From positions 1,054,001 to 1,118,000 of the forward strand of contig NZ_QQTY01000001.1 of the NCBI RefSeq assembly GCF_003670115.1: DNA of 64,000 bases, read 5' to 3'. Under the pieces are notes generated by a model. It ran no database searches and was not told the origin of the DNA. It saw only the letters and a list, made by a program, of their open reading frames with translations. The position numbers and the translations under genes are program-made. Of the stretch, positions 34,846 through 43,652 are shown in pieces. The DNA comes from Natronorubrum halophilum (GTDB taxonomy: Archaea; Halobacteriota; Halobacteria; Halobacteriales; Natrialbaceae). Position 1 is the stretch's first letter. Each line of letters begins with the position of its first letter.

Positions 34846-35127
34846 ATGCGCCCGAGGTTGGCAGACTGGATGACGCCGGTCGATAGGGATATCCTCGAGT
34901 TGCTCACTAACGAGGGTGGGCCACACGAACTCGTTCTGTCGCCCCGGATTATCGCAGAGAACACCGATTGGAGCCGTCAAACTGTTCGAGACCATCTGAT
35001 GACGCTTCGAGATCGTCGTCTCGTTGAATACCATGATGAAAGCGGCGGGATCTATCGGCTCTCCGATCGCGGTCGGTCGTATCTCGAGGGCGAACTCGAT
35101 GTCGCCGAACTCGAGGACGAGGAGTAG
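34846..35127 (+). CDS. Small winged-helix regulator (phage phiH1-repressor-like)
   Basis: This 93-residue protein is a single winged helix-turn-helix: DRDILELLTNEGGPHELVLSPRIIAENTDWSRQTVRDHLMTLRDRRLVEY, then a wing and RLSDRGRSYLEGELD. It matches the haloarchaeal family that includes the phiH1 phage repressor and many stand-alone regulators. Probably a DNA-binding repressor with local targets. It stands alone, with an AT-rich region upstream and a palindrome-rich region downstream, typical of accessory islands. Confidence 0.82.
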   Translation: MRPRLADWMTPVDRDILELLTNEGGPHELVLSPRIIAENTDWSRQTVRDHLMTLRDRRLVEYHDESGGIYRLSDRGRSYLEGELDVAELEDEE

Positions 35128-35715
35128 ACTGCAACGTGGGAGAGTTAGCCACAGCAGTCTAAGCGTGTGGTATTAGGCTTCGCCCGTGGCGGTATTCGTC
35201 GAAACCGAAGAATGCAGCAGTTATCGGACGGCTAGCAACAAAACCGATCGCTCGGCTCTCGGACCATCCAGCCGACTCTGATTTTGACGCACCGAGGCGT
35301 GTGGCGAAGACCGACCAGATGGCTGGAGACGAGTGTCAGAACGGACGGCCAACCGAATCCAGAGAGACTCGAGGACTCACTCTGAGCCGTCGGCCCGCGC
35401 TATAAGTGCAGTTGTAACACTGTACTGGCGAGAGTGAGCGTGCTGCTCACACTGGCGGCGATGAATCACCACACCCTCCCCAGCCGATTCGTCCGCTCGC
35501 GGGCTCACGGCGACGCCGTTCGCGTCCGCGGCGCTACGCGCCGCGCTCTCGCTCATTCATCTCTCGCGCGGTATCGTACGATCGTTCCTCGCTATCGCTC
35601 GGACACGATCGACAGCGCACGCCACCGCCCGAAGATCGACCGGAACGATACGTAGACTCCCTCGACTCGCCTTCGAGAAACCGAAGCTCTCACCGACGGA
35701 GATAGCAGAGCCGGG
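35128..35715. other. Long intergenic region without a supported gene
   Basis: Almost 590 bases between the winged-helix gene and the nuclease-like gene. It contains a TATA-like CTATAAGTG (about 35400-35408), a GTGAGC...GCTCAC inverted repeat (about 35434-35452), and the second copy of the palindromic element (35502-35550). Open frames are Arg/Ser/His-rich and not credible. I see no tRNA or other recognisable RNA. Confidence 0.5.
35502..35550 (-). repeat. Dispersed palindromic element, copy 2 (inverted relative to copy 1)
   Basis: Reading the minus strand gives GAGAGCGCGGCGC, a short variable loop, CGCCGCG, a variable spacer, then GCGAACGGCG-T-CGCCGTGAGCC. The same blocks occur on the plus strand at 8441-8491 with different loop bases. 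The palindromes here are 35507-35512/35514-35519 (ACGGCG) and 35527-35533/35539-35545 (CGCGGCG, loop CTACG). The conserved arms with divergent loops suggest the structure is what is kept. Confidence 0.65.
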
Positions 35716-36957
35716 TCAAACCGGCTCCCGAAGCGCCCAGACGTCCTCGAGCGGCTCGAGCCGATTCGGCTCTCGCCCTCGCTCAGTGAGAATCCCGGTG
35801 TGGTACAGCATGGCCTTGAGCTGAAACACCGTCGGCGAGTGGTAGACGTGTCCGTCCTCGAGCGCCTCGCGCCGAAGCGCCCCGTCTTCGGTCAACACCC
35901 GGCTCCGAACGTCGTCGTCGCCGCGGACGAACAACTCGATCGCGAACGTCGGATGCAGCGTGTGCAGGTGCTCGAGCAAGTCCACGAGCGACGGCTCGGG
36001 CAGCCAGTCGTCGTGCATGGTCTGGAGTTCGGTCACGAGCAACTCCGTCGCCGGATACTCGAACACCACCCGCCGCGCCAACTGGCCCCACGCCGGCGCG
36101 ACCTCGACGAAGCGTCTCGAGGATCGGTACCAGTCCTCGAACTCGGACAGCGCCGCCTCGACGGAGCCACAGCGCGCTTTCGCGAAGCGAACTACCTCCT
36201 GGCCGAGCGACGTCAACTCGACGCTGACACCGTCTTCGATCAGCCCCAGGAACGTAGCGCCCCGTCTGGCCTCCGCGACCGCGTTGACGACCTCGTACTC
36301 GGACAGCAGCGTGTCGGTATCGCCCGCAGCGGTGTGAGCCAGCGGGTAGCCGAGGTAGTTCTTCGGATGGTTCAGACTGAAGGACGCGTCCGCGACCCCC
36401 TGCGCCCCGGCCTGAAATCGCAACGCCGTGGCGTCGCTCGAGGTCCGATTGCCCACGACCCGCGGGACTTCGAGCACCGCGACCTCCCCCGCACCGTCCA
36501 CGCCGAGGACGCCGACGTTCAACTCCCGCGCCAGCGTCCGATCGGTTTCGGTGATCGCAGCTATCGGTGCGGCGAAGTACGCCGCGTTGGCCTCGTGGAG
36601 CCGGTCGTACGCCTGGACGATCCCGAGTTGGGTATCGACACCGCCGCTGGTCTCCCCTTTCGCCTCGATGGCGATCAGCGGCGGCTCGTCGCCCAGCCGT
36701 TCGACGGCGAGCAGGTCCGACTCGAGCGCACGCACGCCGACCAGATCCGGATAGCCGCCGCCGATCTGGACGTGGTTAAACGGCGCGAGAACGTCGCGAA
36801 CAGCCGGCTCGACGGGACGGCCGGGGAGCCACTCCGCTTTCGAGAACTGGGTGTCGGACACGACGTACGACGGCCCATCGTCCTCGTCGCTCGGAAAGAG
36901 CCGCCGCTTGGTGTGGGCCAGCACCTGCGGTTCCGAGAGCCGCGCCGCGCTACTCAT
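35716..36957 (-). CDS. PD-(D/E)XK nuclease-like protein of unknown function
   Basis: This 413-residue protein has in its N-terminal ~150 residues a nuclease-fold signature: HVQIGGGYPDLVGVR (Asp), PPLIAIEAKGET (E-x-K) and LGIVQAYDRLHEANAAYFAAP. The middle region contains SFSLNHPKNYLGYPLAHTAAGDTDTLLSEYEVVNAV and looks like a winged-helix-type domain. The C-terminal part ends in FQLKAMLYHTGILTERGREPNRL. Possibly a DNA repair or defence nuclease; no partner gene is evident. Starts at ATG 36957. A haloarchaeal conserved hypothetical is the safest name. Confidence 0.7.
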   Translation of the reverse strand: MSSAARLSEPQVLAHTKRRLFPSDEDDGPSYVVSDTQFSKAEWLPGRPVEPAVRDVLAPFNHVQIGGGYPDLVGVRALESDLLAVERLGDEPPLIAIEAKGETSGGVDTQLGIVQAYDRLHEANAAYFAAPIAAITETDRTLARELNVGVLGVDGAGEVAVLEVPRVVGNRTSSDATALRFQAGAQGVADASFSLNHPKNYLGYPLAHTAAGDTDTLLSEYEVVNAVAEARRGATFLGLIEDGVSVELTSLGQEVVRFAKARCGSVEAALSEFEDWYRSSRRFVEVAPAWGQLARRVVFEYPATELLVTELQTMHDDWLPEPSLVDLLEHLHTLHPTFAIELFVRGDDDVRSRVLTEDGALRREALEDGHVYHSPTVFQLKAMLYHTGILTERGREPNRLEPLEDVWALREPV

Positions 36958-37106
36958 GGCTCTCGATTAGTCACGACCACCAATAACCTTCTGGCAGTCC
37001 GACGGGTCGCTTCTCACCGCACGGTTGTCGGCCCGTCGAGCCACGCCGGGCGGGACCGAAGAACGACCTGACTTTCGTGGGTTCGCTGTCCGCCGAGAGA
37101 GCGCCC

Positions 37107-37292
37107 TCACAGCGACAGCGCGCTCGCCTCGAGTTCGCTGAAAATCCCCGCGGTCAGCATCCCGGTCCCGAGAACTGCGAGTGCGATTCCGACGATCCAG
37201 AGCATCGATCCCCGTTCGAACAGCGCCGCGAGCCAGAGCGCGACGACGAGGACGACGCCGCCGGCGACGATCAACCGGACGAACCGCTCCAT
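37107..37292 (-). CDS. Small two-span membrane protein
   Basis: This 61-residue product (MERFVRLIVAGGVV...) has two hydrophobic segments separated by a short loop FERGSM and ends ASALSL. No motif is recognised. The start at ATG 37292 is taken; nine more residues upstream (MIRDVEADP) are possible. It is divergent from the DCC-family gene, with about 105 bases between them. Confidence 0.6.
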   Translation of the reverse strand: MERFVRLIVAGGVVLVVALWLAALFERGSMLWIVGIALAVLGTGMLTAGIFSELEASALSL

Positions 37293-37398
37293 AGGGTCGG
37301 CTTCGACGTCCCGGATCAAGTATCCCGCCCTCCCGCTCCCTTCGACACCCCGACGATGTCGAGTCAGGCGTTAGTGTCTCGAGCCCGTACGCCCATCC

Positions 37399-37800
37399 AT
37401 GACCCAGCCAACGCTCGTCTACGACGACGACTGCGGCTTCTGTACGTGGTGGGCCGACTACTTCGACGAGCGGACGAACGTCCGCATCGTCGGCTTCAGC
37501 GACCTGCCCGACCATCCCGACCTCCGCGAGCGACTGCCCGAGTACTACGAGGAGTGCTCGCATTTCGTAACCGACGACCGCGTCTACTCCTGTGGCGCGT
37601 CGATCGAGGAGGCGCTGCGCCGCTACGACCGCGACGGCCCCGTGCGCGAGGGGATCGACTTCCTCCGGAATTTCGAGGACTACGAGCGCGTCCGCGAATG
37701 GGGGTATCGCCGCGTCGCTGACAACCGCGACAAGTGGGGCCAAATCATGTCGAAGACGCCGCCGGCGCGCCGAGACCGACAGTCGGATCAGGATCGGTGA
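37399..37800 (+). CDS. DCC-family thiol-disulfide oxidoreductase-like protein (DUF393)
   Basis: This 133-residue protein has the DCC signature LVYDDDCGFCTWW at the N-terminus, the defining Asp-Cys-x-x-Cys motif of the thioredoxin-like DUF393 family. RVYSCGASIEEALRRY follows, as usual. It is likely a redox-active cytoplasmic protein. It converges tail-to-tail (31-base gap) on a lipase-maturation-factor gene; DCC proteins are often found near or fused to such multi-span membrane proteins, so a common pathway is plausible. Confidence 0.87.
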   Translation: MTQPTLVYDDDCGFCTWWADYFDERTNVRIVGFSDLPDHPDLRERLPEYYEECSHFVTDDRVYSCGASIEEALRRYDRDGPVREGIDFLRNFEDYERVREWGYRRVADNRDKWGQIMSKTPPARRDRQSDQDR

Positions 37801-37831
37801 GCCACAACCGGGCGTCCCCACGACATCAGCG

Positions 37832-39322
37832 TTACAGCCCCGGACCGCGAATCCGCAAGTCCTCGGGCGTCACCGGCTCGACGTACGTCCTCACCCGCTC
37901 TCGACGCCACCAGTCCCCGGTCTCGGCTCGCTCTTCGGGCGTCGTGTACCGGTACCGGTACCGAGTCGCCCGAACGTGCGTTGGCCCCTCCTCCCGCCCG
38001 GCGAACGGGTCCTCGGCCAGCAGGCCGCGTATCGACTCGTCTCCCTCGAGCAACGTCGCCAGAAATCGCGGAAACCAGGGGTGTCGACGCGGCGTCGGTG
38101 CCATGGCGGCGAACCACAGCTGCCAGTCCAAGCGCAGGTGATACAGCGCGATCTGTGGCGGCCGCCGCCCGGGATCGGTCGGCTTCCCTTTGAACCGATA
38201 CGCCTCCCAATCGGTCTCCTCGTCGATCCGCCCGTCCGTCGTCCCTTCGATCACGATTTCGTAGCGATCCCGCGTCACCGAACCGAACGCACCGTAGGTG
38301 TTCACCAGGTGTAGCGGATCGAAGGCGGTGTTCATGGTCTGGCTCTCCGAGAGCATGTTCGCGACCGGGCGGACGCTCATGGCGATCACGATCACCGCGA
38401 CCACGACCGCCGCCCCCTCGAGATACAGCGGCGTGGCTACCGGGTCCGGCGACGAAACCGGCAGTACGGCCTCGATCGCGGAGACGGGAAGTACGGCCTC
38501 GAGGACGCCGTCGCTGAACGTCGCGATCGCGAGGACGATCGTCAGCGCGTTCAGCCAGGCGAAGTTCCCGGTGAGCATCAGCCAGCCCATGAAGCCGATC
38601 GTCGCCGCACCCGCCAGCGCTGATGCAGGTTGTGGCGCGAAGTACAGAAACGAAACCGCGAGTTCGACGACGTGGTTCCCGAACGTCTCGACGCGGTGAA
38701 AGCGATCCGATCGGTGGTGGACGTACCAGCTCAGGGGGTTGGGAATCGGCTGCGTCTCGTAGTGGTAGTTCATACACGAGAGATCGCGCCAGCACGCATC
38801 CCCGCGGAGTTTGATCAGGCCCGCACCGAACATGTTCCGAAATAGCACCCACTGCAGGAGCAAGAAGACGATCGCGGGCGGCGATACCGCGCCGGCACCC
38901 AGAAAAATCGCGAGGAAGCCGGTCTCGAGGAGCATCGACTCCCAGCCGTAGCCGTAGAAGGTCTGGCCAGCGTTGACGAAGGAGAGGTACAGGAACCACA
39001 TCGCAGCCCACAGCACCATCGAGACCGGCGTCGGATACGGCTCCGGGAGCCAGTACGGAACGCCCGCCAGCGCGAGTGTCGACAGTCCGACTCCCGTCCA
39101 CGCGCAGATCCCGATCGCCCGGTCGCTCGGGACGAAGTAGAAGAGACTCGGCCGCTCGCGAACGGACCCGCCCTCGGCGTACCACTCGAGGGGCAACAGG
39201 CCGTCCTCGCCGGCCAGCGGACGGAACTGAAACGCCGCGACGAGAAACGCCAGCAGAAATAAGAGCGCGAGCCCTCGCTGGAAGAGGAAGCGAACGAGCC
39301 AGAACTCCTCGCCGTGGAACAT
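37832..39322 (-). CDS. Lipase maturation factor family membrane protein
   Basis: This 496-residue polytopic membrane protein has about nine hydrophobic helices in the first 330 residues, then a soluble C-terminal domain. Motifs of the LMF1 family are present: WESMLLETGFLAIFLGA, RNMFGAGLIKLRGDACWRDLSCMNYHYETQPIPNPLSWYVHH, and in the C-terminal part RFKGKPTDPGRRPPQIALYH and LDWQLWFAA. In animals LMF1 supports folding of lipases in the ER; in archaea the role is unknown and may involve disulfide or membrane protein maturation. It is convergent with the DCC gene. Confidence 0.87.
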   Translation of the reverse strand: MFHGEEFWLVRFLFQRGLALLFLLAFLVAAFQFRPLAGEDGLLPLEWYAEGGSVRERPSLFYFVPSDRAIGICAWTGVGLSTLALAGVPYWLPEPYPTPVSMVLWAAMWFLYLSFVNAGQTFYGYGWESMLLETGFLAIFLGAGAVSPPAIVFLLLQWVLFRNMFGAGLIKLRGDACWRDLSCMNYHYETQPIPNPLSWYVHHRSDRFHRVETFGNHVVELAVSFLYFAPQPASALAGAATIGFMGWLMLTGNFAWLNALTIVLAIATFSDGVLEAVLPVSAIEAVLPVSSPDPVATPLYLEGAAVVVAVIVIAMSVRPVANMLSESQTMNTAFDPLHLVNTYGAFGSVTRDRYEIVIEGTTDGRIDEETDWEAYRFKGKPTDPGRRPPQIALYHLRLDWQLWFAAMAPTPRRHPWFPRFLATLLEGDESIRGLLAEDPFAGREEGPTHVRATRYRYRYTTPEERAETGDWWRRERVRTYVEPVTPEDLRIRGPGL

Positions 39323-39416
39323 ACCCGTGTTTCATCCGCGAAGAGCCAAAGGGCTGATGCGTTCCGAAGCGGCGAACAGTGATCCGAGCGGACGGTCACG
39401 TCTCGAGACGACCGCC

Positions 39417-40598
39417 CTAGGGCGTCAACATCACTTTGATGCACTCGTCGTCCTTCTCGTTGAACGTCTCGTACAGGTCCGGTCCGTCCTCGAGATCGGC
39501 CCGATGAGTGAGGATGAACGACGGGTCGATCTCGCCGTCCTCGATCGTTTCTAAGAGCGGATCGAGGTAGCGCTGCATGTGCGTCTGTCCCGTCTTCACC
39601 GTCAGGGCTTTGTTCATCACCGATCCGAAGGGGATGTTCGTCCGCCCGAGATAGACGCCGGGGACCGAGAGCGTGCCGCCCTTCCGGCAGCACTTGATCG
39701 CCTCTCGAAGCACGTACGGCCGATCGTCCTGCAGTTTCAGCCCCGTTTTCACCCGATCGGACATCCCGTCGAGACCCGTGCCGTGGGCCTCGGTTCCGAC
39801 CGCGTCGATGCACCGGTCGGGCCCGCGACCGCCGGTCATCGCCATTAGCCGATCGTAAACGTCCTCGTTCTCGTAGTCGATGGTTTCCGAATCGCCGTGC
39901 GAGCGGGCCATTTCCAGTCGTTCTTGAACGCGGTCGATGGCGACTACGCGGCCGGCCCCGAGCATCCAGGCGCTCTGGATGGCGAACTGTCCGACCGGGC
40001 CGCAGCCCCAGACCGCGACGGTGTCCTCCTCCTCGATATCGGCGTTCTCGGCGGCCATGTACCCCGTCGGGAAGACGTCGGAGAGGAAGAGCACCTGCTC
40101 GTCGGGCAGGCCGGAGTCGACGTTGATCGGCCCGACGTCGGCGTAGGGGACCCGGAGGTACTCCGCCTGCCCGCCGGCGTAGCCGCCCAGCATGTGCGAG
40201 TAGCCGAATAGGCCGGCCGGCGAGTGCCCCATCATCTTGCGAGCCATCTCGGCGTTCGGGTTCGAGTTGTCACAGAGCGAGTACTGCTCGGTCTCGCAGA
40301 ACCAACACGAGCCACAACTGATCGTAAAGGGCACGACGACGCGATCGCCCCGTTCCAGCGTCTCGACCTCGCTGCCGACCTCGACGACCTCGCCCATCGG
40401 CTCGTGGCCGAGCACGTCGCCCTCCCGCATCGACGGCATCTTGCCGTTATAGAGGTGGAGGTCGGAGCCACAGATCGCGGTGGCCGTGATCTCGACGATC
40501 GCGTCGGTCGGATTGACGATCTCGGGTTTCGGAACCTCGTCGACGCGGACGTCCTTCTCGCCGTGCCAGGTGAGCGCTCGCATCGATTCGTCGCTCAC
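39417..40598 (-). CDS. Zinc-dependent alcohol dehydrogenase (formaldehyde-dehydrogenase-like MDR)
   Basis: This 393-residue medium-chain dehydrogenase has catalytic zinc ligands in [10 protein letters not shown] and LGHEPMGEV. The structural zinc site is [15 protein letters not shown], and the NAD-binding segment [15 protein letters not shown] is present. The FDH-like inserts ([36 protein letters not shown]) place it with glutathione-independent formaldehyde dehydrogenase-like enzymes. The substrate is not determined. Its start overlaps the stop of the upstream SRPBCC gene (40595-40598), so the two form an operon. Confidence 0.88.
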   Translation of the reverse strand: MSDESMRALTWHGEKDVRVDEVPKPEIVNPTDAIVEITATAICGSDLHLYNGKMPSMREGDVLGHEPMGEVVEVGSEVETLERGDRVVVPFTISCGSCWFCETEQYSLCDNSNPNAEMARKMMGHSPAGLFGYSHMLGGYAGGQAEYLRVPYADVGPINVDSGLPDEQVLFLSDVFPTGYMAAENADIEEEDTVAVWGCGPVGQFAIQSAWMLGAGRVVAIDRVQERLEMARSHGDSETIDYENEDVYDRLMAMTGGRGPDRCIDAVGTEAHGTGLDGMSDRVKTGLKLQDDRPYVLREAIKCCRKGGTLSVPGVYLGRTNIPFGSVMNKALTVKTGQTHMQRYLDPLLETIEDGEIDPSFILTHRADLEDGPDLYETFNEKDDECIKVMLTP

Positions 40599-41323
40599 AG
40601 CAGATCACCCCGGCCGCGGGCCGACGGGTTCCCTTCGGTCGTCGGGATCTCCCCCGTCTCGGCGAGGCTCTTGAATCGGTCGAGTACGCCGCCGACGAGC
40701 GACTCGGGAACGACGTCGAGTTTCTCGATCACCGCGGTGCCGAGCGAACCACCCGGCGGAGCGAAGCCGACCTCGAGCGTCACTTCGGTCCCCCGGTCAC
40801 CCGGGGCCGGCCGAAAGGACATCGACCAGCCGTCGATCAACGCCGTCCCGTCCGCCGGTTCCCAGCGGAGGCGGTCGCCGGGGCGATCCTCCACGAGGCG
40901 GGTTTCCCACGACAGGCGCTGATCGGGCGACTCGTGGACGGTCCAGCGGTGGCGATCCGCCTCGAGCGCGGTAACGTCCGCGAACGGACCGACGAGGCGA
41001 TTCAGGTTCGCCGCGTCGCGGGCGAACTCCGACAGTTCGTCCGCCGGTTTACCGATCGTGATCGACTCCGCGACCGTCTCCGCGCCGGTGGAGCCCTCGG
41101 AACGGGCGCCGACGGCTCGGTAGGCCATCCAGCCGCCGACGAGCGCGATCGCCGCCCCGCCGAGCGAGCGCCGTCCGAGGCCGAACGCCACGAGCGCGCC
41201 GCCGACCGCGCCAGCGCCGATCCGTTTCCACCGAGAGAGATCGGAGTCCGACCTCGAGAGCGCCGGGTCCCGCGTCCGATCCGACCATTCGTCAGCCGCC
41301 GTATCGAGCGAGTAACTGAACAT
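40595..41323 (-). CDS. SRPBCC-family protein with N-terminal membrane anchor
   Basis: This 242-residue protein has a hydrophobic Gly/Ala-rich hairpin at about residues 34-70 ([38 protein letters not shown]). A START/polyketide-cyclase-type domain follows, with the [22 protein letters not shown] start and [22 protein letters not shown]. It is similar to bacterial proteins joining a DUF2892-like membrane part to SRPBCC. A ligand-binding role is likely. The gene is translationally coupled (ATGA-type overlap) to the alcohol dehydrogenase gene. Confidence 0.82.
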   Translation of the reverse strand: MFSYSLDTAADEWSDRTRDPALSRSDSDLSRWKRIGAGAVGGALVAFGLGRRSLGGAAIALVGGWMAYRAVGARSEGSTGAETVAESITIGKPADELSEFARDAANLNRLVGPFADVTALEADRHRWTVHESPDQRLSWETRLVEDRPGDRLRWEPADGTALIDGWSMSFRPAPGDRGTEVTLEVGFAPPGGSLGTAVIEKLDVVPESLVGGVLDRFKSLAETGEIPTTEGNPSARGRGDLL

Positions 41324-41676
41324 GAATTATCGTCCTGGGGCGGTACGACGCGCGGTTGTGCGAGCGGTCACGATCGTATCGAGCGACGCGCATCGGGAGT
41401 GGTCGCGCCCAGCCGTTCGATCGCGGTGACGCTCGTCGATCGGTCCATCGTCCACCCCGTGGAAACCGGGACTCAGTTCTGACATACAGTACCAATCCTC
41501 GTCCGTACTCGAGGCGAAATATCGGCTTAGAGACCCGGGCTGAAAGTGAAGGCACGCCACCCGGAGCGACTGCACTCGGAACGGTAGTTACCCGTCGTGA
41601 CCCGACCGGGCCGGACACACCGACGACGGACCGACCCCACCACAGCATTATCCCGCTCAGGCCCGTGTCTCACTGT
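41324..41676. other. Divergent intergenic region, no supported gene
   Basis: About 350 bases between the SRPBCC gene (minus) and a zinc-finger-like gene (plus). An AT-rich TGAATTATCG adjoins the SRPBCC start, and CACAGCATTATCCC (about 41641-41654), 25-35 bases before the ATG at 41677, may be the promoter of the plus-strand gene. Other frames are shadows. Confidence 0.4.
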
Positions 41677-42042
41677 ATGGCAGATACGAAAAAAGGCCGG
41701 AACAAGAAATCCCGTAACGTAGAGGACCGCCAGCGGGAACGGGAGGTCGCGGAGGCGCGCGACCGCGACGACGAAGCCGAACCGCCACAGGATGCGGCGG
41801 ACGAGGCGCAGTACGAAGCGGACGAATCGTGTCACCGCCGAGGGTGCAGCGAGCAGGCGGCGTTCGTCGTCGTCGAACGATACCAGGAGGAAACCGGGAA
41901 AGGTGCCGTCGAGGCGACGGCAACCCTGTGCCGAGAGCACACCGCCGAGGAGAGTCCCGCGAACCTCGAGGGCGTCTACGCGGACTATCTGTTTCGCGTC
42001 GAGGCGCTTCCTGGGACGGGCGACACGGAGCCGGAGCACTGA
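41677..42042 (+). CDS. Small zinc-finger-like haloarchaeal protein
   Basis: This 121-residue protein has a basic/acidic N-terminal third (KKGRNKKSRNVEDRQRERE and Glu/Asp-rich), probably disordered. A compact domain with CHRRGC and, 33 residues later, TLCREH could bind zinc. The ending LEGVYADYLFRVEALPG is structured. It is likely cytoplasmic and of unknown function. Starts at ATG 41677. Confidence 0.72.
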   Translation: MADTKKGRNKKSRNVEDRQREREVAEARDRDDEAEPPQDAADEAQYEADESCHRRGCSEQAAFVVVERYQEETGKGAVEATATLCREHTAEESPANLEGVYADYLFRVEALPGTGDTEPEH

Positions 42043-42138
42043 CCCTGCTGCCCCGTTCTCCGTCGTCCGCTCGGGTTCGCTGACCGCGATGGCTCGCCAG
42101 CTACGGGAGGCCGTCGCCCTATCGCACCCCGTATCGCC

Positions 42139-42927
42139 TTATCGCTCTTCGTACTCGTCGAGCCACGACTGCACCACGCCCTGCAACGCGCCGGTGGTGC
42201 TCCCGAGGTTCAGTAGCTGATATCCCGACGACGCCTTCTCGTTGACGTCCGCCATTCCGAACCCGAGGCCGCCGAGGGGGACGTCGCCCTCGAGCGCCGC
42301 CTCCCGAATCTCCTCGACCAGTTCCTCGACGTCTTCGTGGGTCGGCTCTCCGGGATGCCCCGTCGACACGGCGAGATCGAGCGGCCCGGCGAAGACGAAT
42401 CCCAGTTCGGGGACCGCGAGGATCTCGTCCAGATTCGCCACCGCCGTCGGGTTCTCGATCGTCACGCCGACGACGACTTCCTCGTCCTCAGTGTCGGCGT
42501 AGTCGTCGGTCGTTCCCCACCGACTCGCACGCGGGGCCGCGAACCCTCGCTTTCCGGGACCGTCGTCGTACCGAAATCGCGCCGCCTGAACCGCCCGGCG
42601 GACGTCGTCAGCCGTCTCGATTCGGGAGACGAACAGGGATCGAACGCCGGCATCCAGCGCTTTCCGCACCATCCCCGGATCGGGTTTCGGCAACCGAACG
42701 AGCAGTTCCGTCCCGGTCACGTCCGCGGCCCGAAGCAGTTCCTCCAGTCGCTCGCCGTCCCACGGGCTCGGCCCGGCGTGTTCCAGATCGATCCAGACGA
42801 AGTCCAGCCCGAGTTCGCCGTAGAACTCGACGAGAGAGGGATTGTACGTGCTCTCGAGGACGCCGAGCGCGACGTCGTCGTCTGCGAGCGTGCGTCGGAG
42901 AAGGTTGGTTCGCGGTGAGGTCGCCAT
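42139..42927 (-). CDS. HpcH/HpaI aldolase / citrate lyase family protein
   Basis: This 262-residue TIM-barrel lyase has the class II pyruvate-aldolase pattern: YNPSLVEFYGELGLDFVWIDLEHAGPS (Asp-Glu-His cluster), LVRLPKPDPGMVRKALDAGVRSLFVSRIETADDV, VGVTIENPTAVANLDEILAVPELGFVFAGPLDLAVSTGHPG. It probably performs a metal-dependent retro-aldol cleavage of a 2-keto acid; the substrate is unknown. The start MATSPRTNLLRRT at 42927 is chosen because the upstream extension is Arg/Ser/Pro-rich. Confidence 0.87.
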   Translation of the reverse strand: MATSPRTNLLRRTLADDDVALGVLESTYNPSLVEFYGELGLDFVWIDLEHAGPSPWDGERLEELLRAADVTGTELLVRLPKPDPGMVRKALDAGVRSLFVSRIETADDVRRAVQAARFRYDDGPGKRGFAAPRASRWGTTDDYADTEDEEVVVGVTIENPTAVANLDEILAVPELGFVFAGPLDLAVSTGHPGEPTHEDVEELVEEIREAALEGDVPLGGLGFGMADVNEKASSGYQLLNLGSTTGALQGVVQSWLDEYEER

Positions 42928-43202
42928 AGGGGACGGACGCCGGCGAGCGGGATAACGCTTGGCGGTGGGGTTGGTGGTCGAGGATTCGATCGAACCACGT
43001 GCGGTGGCGCGCGCTGTCGGCGGCCGAACGAGTGTGAGGGCAGCCGACGAATGCGTGCGAGGGATGAGGACCACAGCGACCGACGGGAGCGAGGACCGCA
43101 ATCGGCTGGGGAGGACGTGGAATTCACCGCCGCCAGCGACTGCAGACCATTCGGCTTCCTCGTGTCTCTTCTACACGCTCGAGTGTTCGATACGCAGTCC
43201 AA

Positions 43203-43628
43203 CTGGTCGCTCGAGCGATCGACATCACCCGCTACGTCCTCGAGCCGGGCGAGCGATTCAGCGGCTCGGTACACGCCCACTTCGACCAGGAGGAGGTGTT
43301 CGTCGTCCTCGAGGGCGAGGCCACGTTCGAGACTCGAGCGAGCGGCGACGACCGAACCGAAATCACGGTGAGCGAAAACGAGGCGATCCGGTTCGCCCCC
43401 GGCGAGTTCCAGTCCGGGCGCAACGCTAGCGACGAACCGGTCGTCGCACTGGCCCTCGGCGCGCCCCGCGAGAGCGAGGACGTCCATCTCTCTCGAATAT
43501 CCGTCCTCGACGACAGGACCATCGAGTGCCCCGACTGCGAGACGAACCACATGCGAATCTCGAGGGCCGAGGCCGCCGACTTCGAGTGTCCTGCGTGCGA
43601 CGCGACGTTCGCGTTGGACCCCGAGTAG
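43203..43628 (+). CDS. Cupin-domain protein with unresolved or disrupted N-terminus
   Basis: The frame encodes a cupin domain: RYVLEPGERFSGSVHAHFDQEEVFVVLEG carries metal-binding motif 1, and AIRFAPGEFQSGRNASDEPVVALALGAPRES is the second motif region typical of haloarchaeal cupins. A zinc ribbon (CPDCETNHM, CPACDATF) closes the protein. The frame is open back to 43068 but contains no in-frame ATG, GTG or TTG before the GTG at 43296, which lies after motif 1. Either a frameshift upstream removed the true start (pseudogene) or an unusual start codon is used. The start given here is approximate. Confidence 0.6.
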   Translation: MVARAIDITRYVLEPGERFSGSVHAHFDQEEVFVVLEGEATFETRASGDDRTEITVSENEAIRFAPGEFQSGRNASDEPVVALALGAPRESEDVHLSRISVLDDRTIECPDCETNHMRISRAEAADFECPACDATFALDPE

Positions 43629-43652
43629 CCCGCGCCGTGGCGAACCGCTCGG

